Position numbers and translations under genes: made by a program
Shown here: positions 25,318-33,813 of the stretch, in pieces
How positions within the stretch are numbered: the first letter of the stretch is position 1
Layout of the letters: every line of letters begins with the position of its first letter
Origin: Paenibacillus chitinolyticus NBRC 15660
Lineage (GTDB): Bacteria > Bacillota > Bacilli > Paenibacillales > NBRC-103111
DNA: 64,000 nucleotides
Assembly (NCBI RefSeq): GCF_000739915.1
Contig: NZ_BBJT01000002.1
Coordinates: 744,001 to 808,000 of the forward strand
Direction of reading: 5' to 3'
The notes under the pieces: model-generated
Told to the model about the DNA's origin: nothing
Database searches by the model: none
The model's input: the letters and a program-made list of their open reading frames with translations, nothing else

Positions 25318-25509
25318 TTATAGTGAGCGCAGATGCCTGTCTGTGCGTCTTTCCCGGATGATTCCCACGATCCACACCAATAAATTCAATCCAACGAGAT
25401 TTGAAACCAGATACATCCACCAGGTGTATAAGCCGAAACCTTCGGGATGCGTGAAGCAGGAAAGCAGCGATAGCAGACAACTGAACACAAAATAAGTACC
25501 TTTCTTCAT
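25318..25509 (-). CDS. Small two-helix membrane protein
   Basis: Protein of 63 aa with two hydrophobic segments (about 5-19 and 29-50) and a basic C-terminus (RERRTDRHLRSL). The start ATG follows GGGAGCGAG. It lies 13 bp upstream of the VOC gene on the same strand, so the two are probably co-transcribed. Family not recognised. Confidence 0.6.
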   Translation of the reverse strand: MKKGTYFVFSCLLSLLSCFTHPEGFGLYTWWMYLVSNLVGLNLLVWIVGIIRERRTDRHLRSL

Positions 25510-25576
25510 AAGACTCGCTCCCGAAGAAAAAACAACCTCTTCCAGTATATGGTTTATCGTCGGCTGTTACAACTAT

Positions 25577-26134
25577 TTAACCCGCCGCCCTTTTACGGGA
25601 CGTTCCGCCGCGAAGCCGCCACACCATCCAGGCGCTTGCCGCATACAAGAGCGCGCTCAAATAAAACAACACGTCGATCGTAAGCCAATCGATGAGATAC
25701 CCTCCGGCCAGAACCGCGAATCCGGAAGAGACCGACGTCCAGAAATGATAGTTCCCGAGAGCCGGCCCCCTTGCTCCGCAGTCCGTATAATCGGCCAGCA
25801 GCAGCCTCTCGCTCATTCTCTGCATGGCGCTGCATATGCCCATCCCCGCCTGAAGCACGAGCACCCACACGTAAGAACCGACCCAGGGAAAAGCCAGCAT
25901 GGACGCCATCATCCCGAGCGAGCTGAGAGCCAGAATCTCTCTGCCGAAGCGGTCCAGCCGCGGTCCCAAATAGCGGGACACCGCCGCGGAGCTGACGGTA
26001 AAAACCGCGAATGCAAGCCCATACTTGGAATAGCTGTTGCCCAAATTTTTCAGGAAAAGCAGGTAATACGGATAAATCATGCCGGATGCCAGCGTGATAA
26101 CGCTTTGGAAGCGGATAAGCCACCGGATATTCAT
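25577..26134 (-). CDS. Half-size MFS transporter-like protein
   Basis: Membrane protein of 185 aa with about six helices, the equivalent of one half of a major facilitator. The loop between helices 2 and 3 contains RYLGPRLDRFGRE, the MFS motif A pattern. The C-terminus stops cleanly after helix 6 with a basic tail, so it may be a genuine six-helix protein that dimerises rather than a random truncation. The ATG directly follows the stop (TAG) of the repaired reading frame of the FAD oxidase gene, which indicates coupling. No substrate can be inferred. Confidence 0.75.
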   Translation of the reverse strand: MNIRWLIRFQSVITLASGMIYPYYLLFLKNLGNSYSKYGLAFAVFTVSSAAVSRYLGPRLDRFGREILALSSLGMMASMLAFPWVGSYVWVLVLQAGMGICSAMQRMSERLLLADYTDCGARGPALGNYHFWTSVSSGFAVLAGGYLIDWLTIDVLFYLSALLYAASAWMVWRLRGGTSRKRAAG

Positions 26135-27687
26135 CTATTTATCCCCTTTATATGTCTCATAAAATTCGTTCATAAACAGATGACCGGGGTCCACCTCGTC
26201 TTTTTTACGGAAAAATTGCTCGTACCGCGATAAACCGTGCGGAACTGTTCAACACTCGGATAAGCGGCGTAAGGCAAGTAATAGGTCCCTCCGCTCCGGA
26301 TCACCTCGTCGATAATCCGCCGGATACCCGCTTTTAAACGCGTCTGCGCTTCTTCCGAAAGCGAAGTGTTAAACAGGCACACCAGAGCCAGCATATCGTC
26401 TTGCGCGTAGGACAGCACGGCTTCTTCGTCGCGGTTCACATACCGGACCGTAATGTTCAGCAGATTGAGGTCTTCTTCGAGCAGCACACTGCGCAGGCGA
26501 TCCACAAAACCGGCAAATTCGCCCACCGGGATAAAATATTCCTGAAGCAGGTCGTTCTTCCCCGCCTCCCGGTATTCCATGAAAGCGGACTCCGAACGCA
26601 TCGCGTTATTTCTGGAGACGATCTCGTCCTGACGGTTGGAAAAATAGTTCTTTTGCAGCGCCCAGAACAAATTTTTGCCCCAATCCGAGCTGCGGTTCAA
26701 GTGAAACAGCACCTTGCTCGGTAAAACCCCGTACTCCCGCGTAACAAGCCGGTTGTATTCGGATAGCTTCAGCGACGGATCGGCCGTGTACAAAGTCGCA
26801 TACATATCCGTCAGGAAATGCTCCGGAGCTACCGAAATCCTCGCGATGCTCATGCGGACGTCCGGGCTGCCTTTTACCCGTTCCTTGAAATAGGTGCTGA
26901 ACGCCTCCACCCGGGTCGCTTCCGTGGTCATCCGGTAAACTTCATCTTCCGCGAGAGTCAGCGTGACATCCAGGATCACGCCGAACAAGCCGTATCCGCC
27001 GAGCACGTAGGGAAACAAATCCGCGTTTTCCGTCCGGCTGACTTCTTTGATGACGCCGTCCGCGGTCAGGAGCCGGAACGACTCGACGCTGCTGATCATT
27101 GAGCCGTTGCGGATATCCCGGCCGTGGGCGTTAATGGAAACGGAGCCGCCGACGGTAAAAATATTTTGGGACTGCATCGTTTTGACGGCCAGTCCGTAAG
27201 GATGGACGAAATCCTGTACGTCTTTCCAGGTGGCCCCGGCCTGGACGCGGATTGTTCGGGCCCCCGGATCGAAGGAAAGGACACGGTTGAACGGTGTCAT
27301 GTCCAAAACGATCCCATCCTTGTAGAAGGTATGGCCGCCCTGGCTGTGACGCTGCCCCGCTACGCTTACGCTCAGCTTCTTCGCTCTGGCTTCCTCCAGC
27401 AGCTTGACGAGCTGTTCCTCCTCGCGGCCCTCCACGACCCGCTCCACTTTAACCGGGTGCAGGCGGCTGTAGTCCGTAATGAGGAATGGGTCCTGGTCCG
27501 GCGTCCCGGTTCTGATATACGCCAGTATACAGAGGACAGTCAGCAGGACAAAAGCCGCCGCTCTAACCGCAGAGCCGCTGACAAAGCCTTTGCCCGGGGA
27601 GGCCGGATCGTTTGACGGAGCCCGCGCATCCGGATCCGGTAAGCCGCTTTTAAAATTTTCGTTTCGGGTCTTCTTCTCCTCCGGCAT
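26135..27687 (-). pseudogene. FAD-linked oxidase (lactone oxidase/DprE1-like) with C-terminal frameshift
   Basis: Oxidoreductase of the FAD_binding_4 (VAO) family with one N-terminal transmembrane helix (about 40-58). The FAD-binding segment is SVAGQRHSQGGHTFYKDG, and the middle holds VGGSVSINAHGRD. The family C-terminus normally ends in a '...YEQFFRKKDEVDPGHLFMNEF...' stretch. Here the continuous frame stops at 26170 with an unrelated tail, but the correct ending is present in another frame. Adding one base in the GG at 26225-26226 would join them and extend the protein to a TAG at 26137-26135, abutting the next ATG. Either a recent one-base deletion or a sequence error. GGAGGGG precedes the start at 27687. 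Confidence 0.8.
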
Positions 27688-27800
27688 TATCCCCTCCAGC
27701 CTTCACGTCTGTTGTTCCTTAGCCATGTATTCGACAGACTTCCATCTGATTCCTTTTCCTTAAATGTAAGACTATGTAAGATTTTATCTTTTTATATGAT

Positions 27801-27827
27801 AAAAAAGACAGCTCATGCGAGCTGTCT
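27801..27827 (-). terminator. Rho-independent terminator
   Basis: AGACAGCTC/GAGCTGTCT with an ATGC loop and six T on the minus strand. It can end minus-strand transcripts running out of fabF. Confidence 0.75.
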
Positions 27828-27858
27828 CTAAATGCCGGATCTCTCTCCGTGTTCCCTC

Positions 27859-27889
27859 TTGACCCTCACGTTACGTGATCGTCTAAACT
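27859..27889 (+). promoter_or_regulatory. Second MerR-type promoter/operator
   Basis: TTGACC (27859-27864), a 19-bp spacer starting CTCACGTTACGTGATC, then TAAACT (27884-27889). The -35, dyad and spacer length match the merR promoter at 15290-15320, so this is a predicted target of that MerR-TipAS regulator. AGGAGG follows about 8 bp after the -10, again as at merR. Confidence 0.75.
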
Positions 27890-27914
27890 GACGGCAGGAG
27901 GTGGCCGATCTTAT

Positions 27915-28040
27915 ATGAAACTTGCCATAGCGGTCGGCTATACCGCCGTCCAGGCTTTTCTCGGAGTGAACGATGTGACCATCGGTGAAGCGACTCTGCT
28001 GAGTACCGAAGAAATTCTCGGAAGCTGCGGGTTGTTCTGA
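27915..28040 (+). CDS. Short ORF or gene remnant behind MerR-type promoter
   Basis: Open frame of 41 aa starting at ATG 27915 (MKLAIAVGYTAVQAF..., ending LGSCGLF), with AGGAGGTGG about 11 nt upstream. It is the only open frame served by the MerR-type promoter before the convergent fabF gene begins. It could be a real small protein, a leader, or the remains of a larger MerR-controlled gene. I do not recognise the sequence. Confidence 0.35.
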   Translation: MKLAIAVGYTAVQAFLGVNDVTIGEATLLSTEEILGSCGLF

Positions 28041-28081
28041 AATGACTCCGCAGGCAGCACACGACCATGGCCGTGGTCCGG

Positions 28082-29320
28082 CTACTCCCTGTATTTGCGC
28101 AGCACGATGACCGCATTGTGCCCGCCGAATCCGAACGAGTTCGAGAGACCGATTTCGAGTTCCGCTTTTCTTGCCGTACCGGGAACATAATCCAGATCGC
28201 AGTCGGGGTCCCTTTGCTCCAGATTAATCGTCGGAGGGATGATGCCTTCCTGCAAAGTTTTGACGAGCGCGATTGCTTCCGCCCCGCCGGCGGCTCCGAA
28301 CATATGCCCTGTCATCGACTTGTTGGCTGTCACGGGTATGCGGTAGGCGTCTTCTCCGAAGAGATTTTTGATCGCGATCGTCTCGGACTTGTCCCCTACC
28401 CCCGTACTCGTCGCATGCGCGCTGATGACATCCACCTCGCTAGGGGCAATTCCCGCGCTCGCGAGGGCCGATTTCATGGCCTGCTGCGCCCCTCTCCCCT
28501 CGGGATGAGTCGCCACCATGTGGTAGGCGTCCGAGCTTGCGCCGTATCCGGTCACTTCGGCGTAGATGCGGGCATTCCGGCGCCGTGCATGGCTCAGCGA
28601 CTCCAGAATCAGGATGCCGGCCCCTTCGGCCATCACGAAGCCGTCTCTTCCCGCATCGAACGGGCGGCTCGCTTTCGCGGGCTCCTCGTTGCACGTGGAG
28701 AGCGCCGTGGCGTTGCCGAAGCTCGCCAGCGAAATTTCGCCGGCGGCCGCTTCCGAGCCCCCGGCGATAATGACATCCGCATCGCCTGTGCGGATCGTGC
28801 GGAACGCTTCGCCGATGGCGGAGTTGCCGATGGAGCAGGCCGTAACCGGCGACATCGTCGGCCCGAGCGTCTGATGCCGGATCGAGATCATGGCCGCCGC
28901 CATGTTCGAGATCATCATCGGCACAAGCGTGGGGCTGACCCGCTCCGGCCCGCGCTCCAGCAGCACCCGGTTCTGCTCCAGCAGGGTGCCGATTCCGCCG
29001 ATGCCGGAGCCCACGTACACCCCGACGCGTTCGCGGTCCGTCATGTCCAGATTCAGCTCCGCATCCAGCAGCGCCTGATCGGCGGCGGCCAGAGCGAATT
29101 GGCAGAAGCGGTCCATTTTTCTCGCTTCCTTGCGTCCGAATAACGCTTCTCCGTCAAAATCGCGCACAAGCCCGGCAATTTTCGCTTTGTAGCGGGTCGT
29201 ATCGAAGGTGTCGATCCGGGAGATCCCCGACTGCCCCTGCACCAGACGTTCCCAAAACGGGGCCACCCCGTTGCCGAGCGGCGAAATAATACCCATTCCT
29301 GTAATAACGACTCTTTCCAT
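28082..29320 (-). CDS. fabF: 3-oxoacyl-[acyl-carrier-protein] synthase II (FabF family)
   Basis: Condensing enzyme of fatty acid elongation, 412 aa, the usual length. Catalytic triad Cys162 (VTACSIGNS), His302 (ISAHATSTGVGD) and His339 (SMTGHMFGAAGG) is intact, and the C-terminal NSFGFGGHNA is present. The ATG at 29320 follows GAGGAGGACG. It is a stand-alone gene away from the main fab cluster and divergent from an XRE regulator with an MmyB-like domain, so it may be a second, regulated KAS II used for special fatty acids or a secondary metabolite. That last point is inference. Confidence 0.93.
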   Translation of the reverse strand: MERVVITGMGIISPLGNGVAPFWERLVQGQSGISRIDTFDTTRYKAKIAGLVRDFDGEALFGRKEARKMDRFCQFALAAADQALLDAELNLDMTDRERVGVYVGSGIGGIGTLLEQNRVLLERGPERVSPTLVPMMISNMAAAMISIRHQTLGPTMSPVTACSIGNSAIGEAFRTIRTGDADVIIAGGSEAAAGEISLASFGNATALSTCNEEPAKASRPFDAGRDGFVMAEGAGILILESLSHARRRNARIYAEVTGYGASSDAYHMVATHPEGRGAQQAMKSALASAGIAPSEVDVISAHATSTGVGDKSETIAIKNLFGEDAYRIPVTANKSMTGHMFGAAGGAEAIALVKTLQEGIIPPTINLEQRDPDCDLDYVPGTARKAELEIGLSNSFGFGGHNAVIVLRKYRE

Positions 29321-29379
29321 CCTACGTCCTCCTCTATTAAAGCTGTCCATATCCTCATCTTGTCACTCGATGTATCCTA

Positions 29380-29408
29380 TTACAAGTTGTAGTTTATTCT
29401 AGTATAAT
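29380..29408 (+). promoter_or_regulatory. Regulator promoter in the fabF-XRE divergent spacer
   Basis: TTACAA (29380-29385), 17-bp spacer and a perfect TATAAT (29403-29408). A GTAGT...ACTAC inverted repeat overlaps the -10, so a dimeric regulator bound here could control both divergent genes. Confidence 0.65.
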
Positions 29409-29442
29409 TACTACTACGATAAGGATTCGAGGAGATGAGCGG

Positions 29443-30282
29443 ATGAACAAGGACGAAAGACTGGAAGCTCTGTCGGCTTTTCTGAAAAGCCAGCGGGCCA
29501 AGCTGCTCCCGCAAAACATGGGGCTCCCCGCCGGAACCAGGCGAAGAACCCCCGGGCTTCGCAGAGAGGAAGTGGCCCAGCTCGCGGGGGTCAGCACGAC
29601 CTGGTATACGTGGCTGGAGCAGGGACGGGATATTAAAGTGTCGGCCTCGGTGCTGGATAATATCGCTTCCGCGCTGCAGCTGACGGTAGACGAGCGGAGG
29701 TACCTCACTTCCCTGGCGCTGGAAACCAGCTCGGGCATTCACCTGCTCCAGGAGGAGCTGCCGCAAATATCGCCCTCCCTGCAGAAAATCCTGCAGGAGC
29801 TGAAAAACTGCCCGACCATCATCTCCGACCGCAGGTGTACGATTGTCGGCTGGAACGAGGCGGCCACGCGCGTTTTCCTCGATTTCGAGAAGATTCCGCC
29901 CGAACAGCGCAACATGATCTCCCTCCTGTTTGCGCGCAAGGAATTCCGCAGGCTTGCTGTAAACTGGGAAGATTTCGTCAGCGGCTTTCTCGCTATTTTC
30001 CGCGCGTATTACGGCCAGTATTTCGAAGACGAGTGGTACAACGGGTTCCTGGCCGAAATGAAGCTCACCTATCCCGAATTCAACCGGCTCTGGGAACAAA
30101 GCAAGGTGAGCTCCGCACCGGAAGTTCTGATCGAGTTCCGGCATGCCAAAGCGGGGAAAATGCTGTTCGACCTGACGTCCCTGCAGGTGCGCGGCAGCAC
30201 GGATTTGCGCTGCAGCATTTATACTCCCGCGCAGGAATCGTCGACGGAAATGAAGCTGATGCAGCTCATGGACCGGAGCTGA
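29443..30282 (+). CDS. XRE family regulator with MmyB-like ligand-binding domain
   Basis: DNA-binding protein of 279 aa. N-terminal helix-turn-helix at about 25-85 (RRRTPGLRREEVAQLAGVSTTWYTWLEQGRD). From about 105 a PAS-like MmyB domain follows (CPTIISDRRCTIVGWNEAATRVF..., with FRAYYGQY and the C-terminal TSLQVRGSTDLRCSIYTP). In the structurally studied member of this family the domain holds a fatty acid. Next to a divergent fabF, a lipid-sensing repressor or activator of fabF is a reasonable hypothesis. ATG preceded by GAGGAGATGAGCGG. Confidence 0.9.
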   Translation: MNKDERLEALSAFLKSQRAKLLPQNMGLPAGTRRRTPGLRREEVAQLAGVSTTWYTWLEQGRDIKVSASVLDNIASALQLTVDERRYLTSLALETSSGIHLLQEELPQISPSLQKILQELKNCPTIISDRRCTIVGWNEAATRVFLDFEKIPPEQRNMISLLFARKEFRRLAVNWEDFVSGFLAIFRAYYGQYFEDEWYNGFLAEMKLTYPEFNRLWEQSKVSSAPEVLIEFRHAKAGKMLFDLTSLQVRGSTDLRCSIYTPAQESSTEMKLMQLMDRS

Positions 30283-30639
30283 CAGCCCCGATGCGCCGAG
30301 CGTCCGCACGCGGCGATGCCGGATAGCGCAGCATCCAAACTTGATTTGCGGGCAGCGACACCCCGGCCGATGCGGTTGACCACCTTCATGCTTGAGCCTG
30401 TCCACATCGCCCGGGGAATTGGGTGCTGTGCGAAGCGGGTCGATAGGGGCGGGGGACTCCGGCAAAATCGGACAGAATCCGGACGCGTGTGATGAGACGA
30501 TTCATCGGGTTTTCCGCACGTTCCCGCAGGGTCCCGTCTCAGCCGGTCTCAGGCTCCGAAAAAGCCGGTGTCCGTTTCGTTAAGCGGACACCGGCTTTCT
30601 TGTGAGGTCGGGATTGCCGGAATCATCCGGAATCCGACT
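30283..30639. other. Intergenic region, mostly featureless
   Basis: About 360 bp between convergent genes. Apart from the terminator at 30559-30600 I see nothing: short frames without ribosome binding sites and no repeats. Confidence 0.4.
30559..30600. terminator. Bidirectional terminator
   Basis: AAAGCCGGTGTCCG pairs perfectly with CGGACACCGGCTTT around a 9-nt loop, flanked by A and T runs. Confidence 0.8.
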
Positions 30640-30879
30640 TTAGAAGCCCGAATGATACTTGTCCGGGCTGGAAGAATCGGACTTCGTGGCGGTCTTGTCT
30701 TTTTCTTCCTTCTGCTCCATATTTAAATCTTCCAACGGAATCGGATCGACGTTTTTTTCGCTTTCGTGAAGATCGAACAAACTTTCATTTTCGGTCGGAA
30801 ACTGCTCCGGATGGTCGCGGTTCCCCTTTTGCTGCGTCTGGCGTTCCAATTCATGGCTCGGTTTTTTCGGTTCCGTCAT
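30640..30879 (-). CDS. Small hydrophilic protein, 79 aa
   Basis: Strongly charged protein, probably disordered, beginning MTEPKKPSHELERQTQQKG and rich in Glu, Lys, Asp and Gln, with no Cys, signal peptide or membrane segment. The ATG at 30879 has AAGGAAGGTGAG upstream; the frame continues to 30936 but without a ribosome binding site. It resembles in character the 57-aa protein at 53451. Function unknown; spore or stress small proteins often look like this. Confidence 0.65.
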   Translation of the reverse strand: MTEPKKPSHELERQTQQKGNRDHPEQFPTENESLFDLHESEKNVDPIPLEDLNMEQKEEKDKTATKSDSSSPDKYHSGF

Positions 30880-30996
30880 GAGACTCACCTTCCTTCGGTA
30901 GATATACCATAAGTACCTCAAACCGAAAATTCTCAAACAAAACGCGCATGAAAACGGCCGTAGAGTTCCGAAATTCCCCGTGAAAAATAAAGGGAG

Positions 30997-31518
30997 TCAA
31001 ACGAAAGATCGAAGGGAAAGCAGCTCTTCCAGAATGTCTTGCTTGTCCTTTCCGTTCTTCACGATGAAGACACGGACATTGTCTCCGCAGTTCTCCAGCT
31101 GTTCCAGGAGCTGCGGTCTTTTGTGCCTCCGGAAGTTCCACACCCATTTGACGAAATCCCAATCGAGCTGTTCCGGACAGCCTTCGTTAAGATCCGGCCG
31201 CGTCCGGTTGTGATACATGATCCGGCGTTTAATCACCCGGTAGACGGCCAGCCAGGAAGGCAGATCGAAAAAAATGACGACATCCGCAGCCTTCAGACGC
31301 ATTTCCAGCGTCCTTCCGTAATTTCCGTCCATAATCCAAGCGGGCTCCCGGATCAGCTTGCCGATAAATTCGTCCCATTCTTCATTCGGGGTCGGCACCC
31401 ATCCCGGTTTCCAATAGTACGCGTCCAAGTGATAAAGAGGCAGCTCCAGCTTCTCGCCGAGTTCCCGGGCAAAGGTGGATTTTCCCGAACCTCCGGGTCC
31501 GATCAGTAATAATTTCAT
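30997..31518 (-). CDS. P-loop kinase-like protein, FlaR/adenylate kinase-related
   Basis: Small P-loop NTPase of 173 aa: Walker A at the extreme N-terminus (LLIGPGGSGKST), then LYHLDAYYWKPGW, the EPAWIMDGNYGRTLEMR lid segment and a helical C-terminus. This is the family often named DNA topology modulation protein FlaR and related to adenylate and shikimate kinases. ATG with AGGAGAACGGA upstream. Single-gene unit. Substrate not known. Confidence 0.88.
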   Translation of the reverse strand: MKLLLIGPGGSGKSTFARELGEKLELPLYHLDAYYWKPGWVPTPNEEWDEFIGKLIREPAWIMDGNYGRTLEMRLKAADVVIFFDLPSWLAVYRVIKRRIMYHNRTRPDLNEGCPEQLDWDFVKWVWNFRRHKRPQLLEQLENCGDNVRVFIVKNGKDKQDILEELLSLRSFV

Positions 31519-31655
31519 TCCGTTCTCCTGTTCTCCCCACTTCAGGCGGTTATTTCCGTATTTTTTAAGTCAGCCGAAAAATTTTATCAGGTCCGATCAT
31601 AGCGTGCAATAAAAAGTTGGAGTCCCGACAAAGTAAATTCCTTTCCATTTACAAA

Positions 31656-31694
31656 ACTAACGTCATTAGTTATTATAAAACTAATAACATTAGT
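31656..31694 (+). promoter_or_regulatory. Twin palindromic operators
   Basis: ACTAACGTCATTAGT (31656-31670) and ACTAATAACATTAGT (31680-31694) are 15-bp imperfect palindromes spaced 24 bp centre to centre, directly upstream of the DUF2568 gene. This is typical of a TetR- or MarR-type repressor; no such regulator gene adjoins. Confidence 0.6.
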
Positions 31695-31712
31695 TTTAGG
31701 AGGAGTGTCTGT

Positions 31713-32051
31713 ATGGCTGCCGTTTTAGCTGCTAACCTGGGAATTCGTTTTATTCTGGAATGTTGTCTTCTCGTCGCGGTCGGCAATTGGGGAATAACGA
31801 AAGGAGACGGCTGGATGATGAAGACGCTGCTGGGTGCCGGGGCACCGCTATTGACCGCTGTCGTTTGGGGGCTGTTCATGTCTCCTAAAGCAAGTTATCC
31901 CCTTCCTCAGCCGTGGCACTTGCTTATGGAAGCGGCTATCTTCGGCCTGGGAACGGCCTCTCTGTTTGCGGCGGGTCATACGCGCCTTGGTTTCCTTTTC
32001 CTGTCCTCAGCGGTTGTAAACCGCCTCCTGATGGCTGTCTGGTCGCAGTAA
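31713..32051 (+). CDS. YrdB-like DUF2568 membrane protein
   Basis: Small integral membrane protein of 112 aa with four predicted helices: NLGIRFILECCLLVAVGNWG, the segment after TLLGAGAPLLTAVVWGLFM, LLMEAAIFGLGTASLFAAG, and the last about 93-109. The ATG at 31713 follows TTAGGAGGAG, which decides the start over the longer open frame from 31617. It is controlled by twin palindromes just upstream. Function unknown. Confidence 0.82.
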   Translation: MAAVLAANLGIRFILECCLLVAVGNWGITKGDGWMMKTLLGAGAPLLTAVVWGLFMSPKASYPLPQPWHLLMEAAIFGLGTASLFAAGHTRLGFLFLSSAVVNRLLMAVWSQ

Positions 32052-32124
32052 CCGGCGGACTTCCCCTTTATCCGATTCCCCCCTCTCCGGCTGCTCCCTA
32101 TTCCTTCTCATTCCTTCGCATCCA

Positions 32125-32153
32125 GAATAAAGAAAACGCTTGAAGACAAACTA
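32125..32153 (+). promoter_or_regulatory. Possible sigma-G/F type promoter of ger operon
   Basis: GAATA at 32125-32129, 17 bp, then CAAACTA at 32147-32153, matching 6 of 7 positions of the forespore -10 (CATWHTA). Ger operons are forespore-expressed, which supports the reading. Confidence 0.45.
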
Positions 32154-32187
32154 AGATGACTACACGAGTAAAGGCAGAGGATACGCC

Positions 32188-33807
32188 ATGGCATTCTTTC
32201 TTCGGGGTTTCACCAAAATAGCAAACCGTCCTCCGAAACAGCCGCGGCAGCAGCCGTCTCCGGGTTCTTCGAACGCAGGTTCCCCGGAAGCGGCCTGCCC
32301 CGCGGAAGAACCGTGCGACGCTTCGCTGGCGGAAAGGACGGGATGGCTGAAAACGCAGCTCGCCCATTGTTCCGATGTCGTTTATCACACCTTTACGGCG
32401 GGGACAAATACCCCCTGCCTCCTTGTCTACATCCAAGGGTCCGTGGACAGAAACGATTTGCAGCAGAGCGTACTGAAAGTGATTCTAGGCGACTCGTTCG
32501 TTCAAGGAGCAGAACATCTCGCCGGGAATCTCTTCGACCGCAAAATGATTCCCGCCGACCGGCAGAAAACGCTCCTGACGATGACGGATGCGCTTCAGGA
32601 TATTTTGGAAGGCAGCGCTGTGCTTCTGCTCGATCAGGAGCCCCGCATGATGTCGTTCGGGCTGAGCTCCTACATCAAAAGGCAAATCGACGAGCCGAAC
32701 AGCGAAACCGTTATCCGCGGGCCCCGGGAGGCGTTTGTCGAGAGTATCCAGGACAACTTGTCCCTGCTCCGGAAACGGCTCCGGACGCACAATTTCAAAT
32801 GCGTGGAACAAATCATCGGCACGAAGACCCGCACACGGGTCATTACGGTCTACATGGAAGACGTCTGCAGTCCGGCGCTGGTCGATGAAGTTGCCAGGCG
32901 GCTGGCCGATATCGAGATCGATTCGGTTATGGGCTCCAGCTATCTGGAGGAATTTATCGAAGACAATCCGTACTCTCCCTTTCCCCAGCTGCAATATACG
33001 GAACGCCCCGATGTCGTCGCCGCCGCCCTTCTCGAAGGTAGAATCACCATTATTGTGGAAGGCACGCCCATTGCCATTATAGCGCCCACAACCTTGTTCA
33101 TGATGATGCAGTCTGCCGAAGATTATTATCAGCGTTTCTGGGCGGGATCATGGATCCGCTGGATCCGGTACGTGTTCCTGTTCGTTTCTTTGCTGCTGCC
33201 GTCCTTTTATATCGCCATTACGACCTTTCATCCGGAAACGATCCCGGAAAGAATGCTGATTACGATCGCTTCATCCAGAGAGGTCGTCCCTTTCTCGGCG
33301 TTTGTCGAGGCGCTGATCATGGAAGTTTTCTTCGAAGCTCTGAGGGAGGCGGCCACGCGTATCCCGAAATCGGTCGGGCAGGCCGTCTCCATCATCGGCG
33401 CGCTCATTATCGGGACGGCAGCCGTACAGGCGGGCATCGCCTCGGCGGCGATGGTCATTATCGTCTCGCTGACGGGCATCGCCTCTTTTATTATCCCGCA
33501 CTACGATCTCGGTCTCTCGTTCCGGCTGCTGCGCTTTCCCATCATGATCCTGGCGGGCGGATTCGGGCTGGTGGGCATCGCCTGCGCCATGATCCTGATC
33601 TATATCCATCTCACGGAGCTGAAGTCGTTCGGCATCCCTTACCTGTCCCCGGTCGTGCCAATGGTTCCCAAAGATATGAAAGACATTTTCGTGAGGGCTC
33701 CGTGGTGGACCATGATCACACGGCCCAAGTTCACTTCGTCCCGCAATCTTAACAGGCAGAAGCCGAACGGCCGCAAGTGGGAAAATCCCGCCGAGGAAGG
33801 AGATTGA
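32188..33807 (+). CDS. Spore germination protein, GerA family (A subunit)
   Basis: A subunit of a germinant receptor, 539 aa. The hydrophilic N-terminal half (about 1-300) starts with a Pro/Gln-rich segment and contains the family blocks LIYIQGSVD-like, RGPREAFVESIQDNLSLLRKR and YMEDVCSPALVDEVARRL. The C-terminal half has five to six membrane helices with LPSFYIAITTFHPETIP and the following SREVVPFSAFVEALIMEVFFEALREA. GAGG precedes the ATG. First gene of a four-gene operon (A, C, small, B). Germinant specificity unknown. Confidence 0.95.
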   Translation: MAFFLRGFTKIANRPPKQPRQQPSPGSSNAGSPEAACPAEEPCDASLAERTGWLKTQLAHCSDVVYHTFTAGTNTPCLLVYIQGSVDRNDLQQSVLKVILGDSFVQGAEHLAGNLFDRKMIPADRQKTLLTMTDALQDILEGSAVLLLDQEPRMMSFGLSSYIKRQIDEPNSETVIRGPREAFVESIQDNLSLLRKRLRTHNFKCVEQIIGTKTRTRVITVYMEDVCSPALVDEVARRLADIEIDSVMGSSYLEEFIEDNPYSPFPQLQYTERPDVVAAALLEGRITIIVEGTPIAIIAPTTLFMMMQSAEDYYQRFWAGSWIRWIRYVFLFVSLLLPSFYIAITTFHPETIPERMLITIASSREVVPFSAFVEALIMEVFFEALREAATRIPKSVGQAVSIIGALIIGTAAVQAGIASAAMVIIVSLTGIASFIIPHYDLGLSFRLLRFPIMILAGGFGLVGIACAMILIYIHLTELKSFGIPYLSPVVPMVPKDMKDIFVRAPWWTMITRPKFTSSRNLNRQKPNGRKWENPAEEGD

Positions 33808-33813
33808 ACGAGC

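Noticed and set aside
28440-28874. Arg/Pro-rich frames on both strands within fabF
   Set aside because: Shadows of the GC-rich fabF coding region; catalytic residues support fabF alone.
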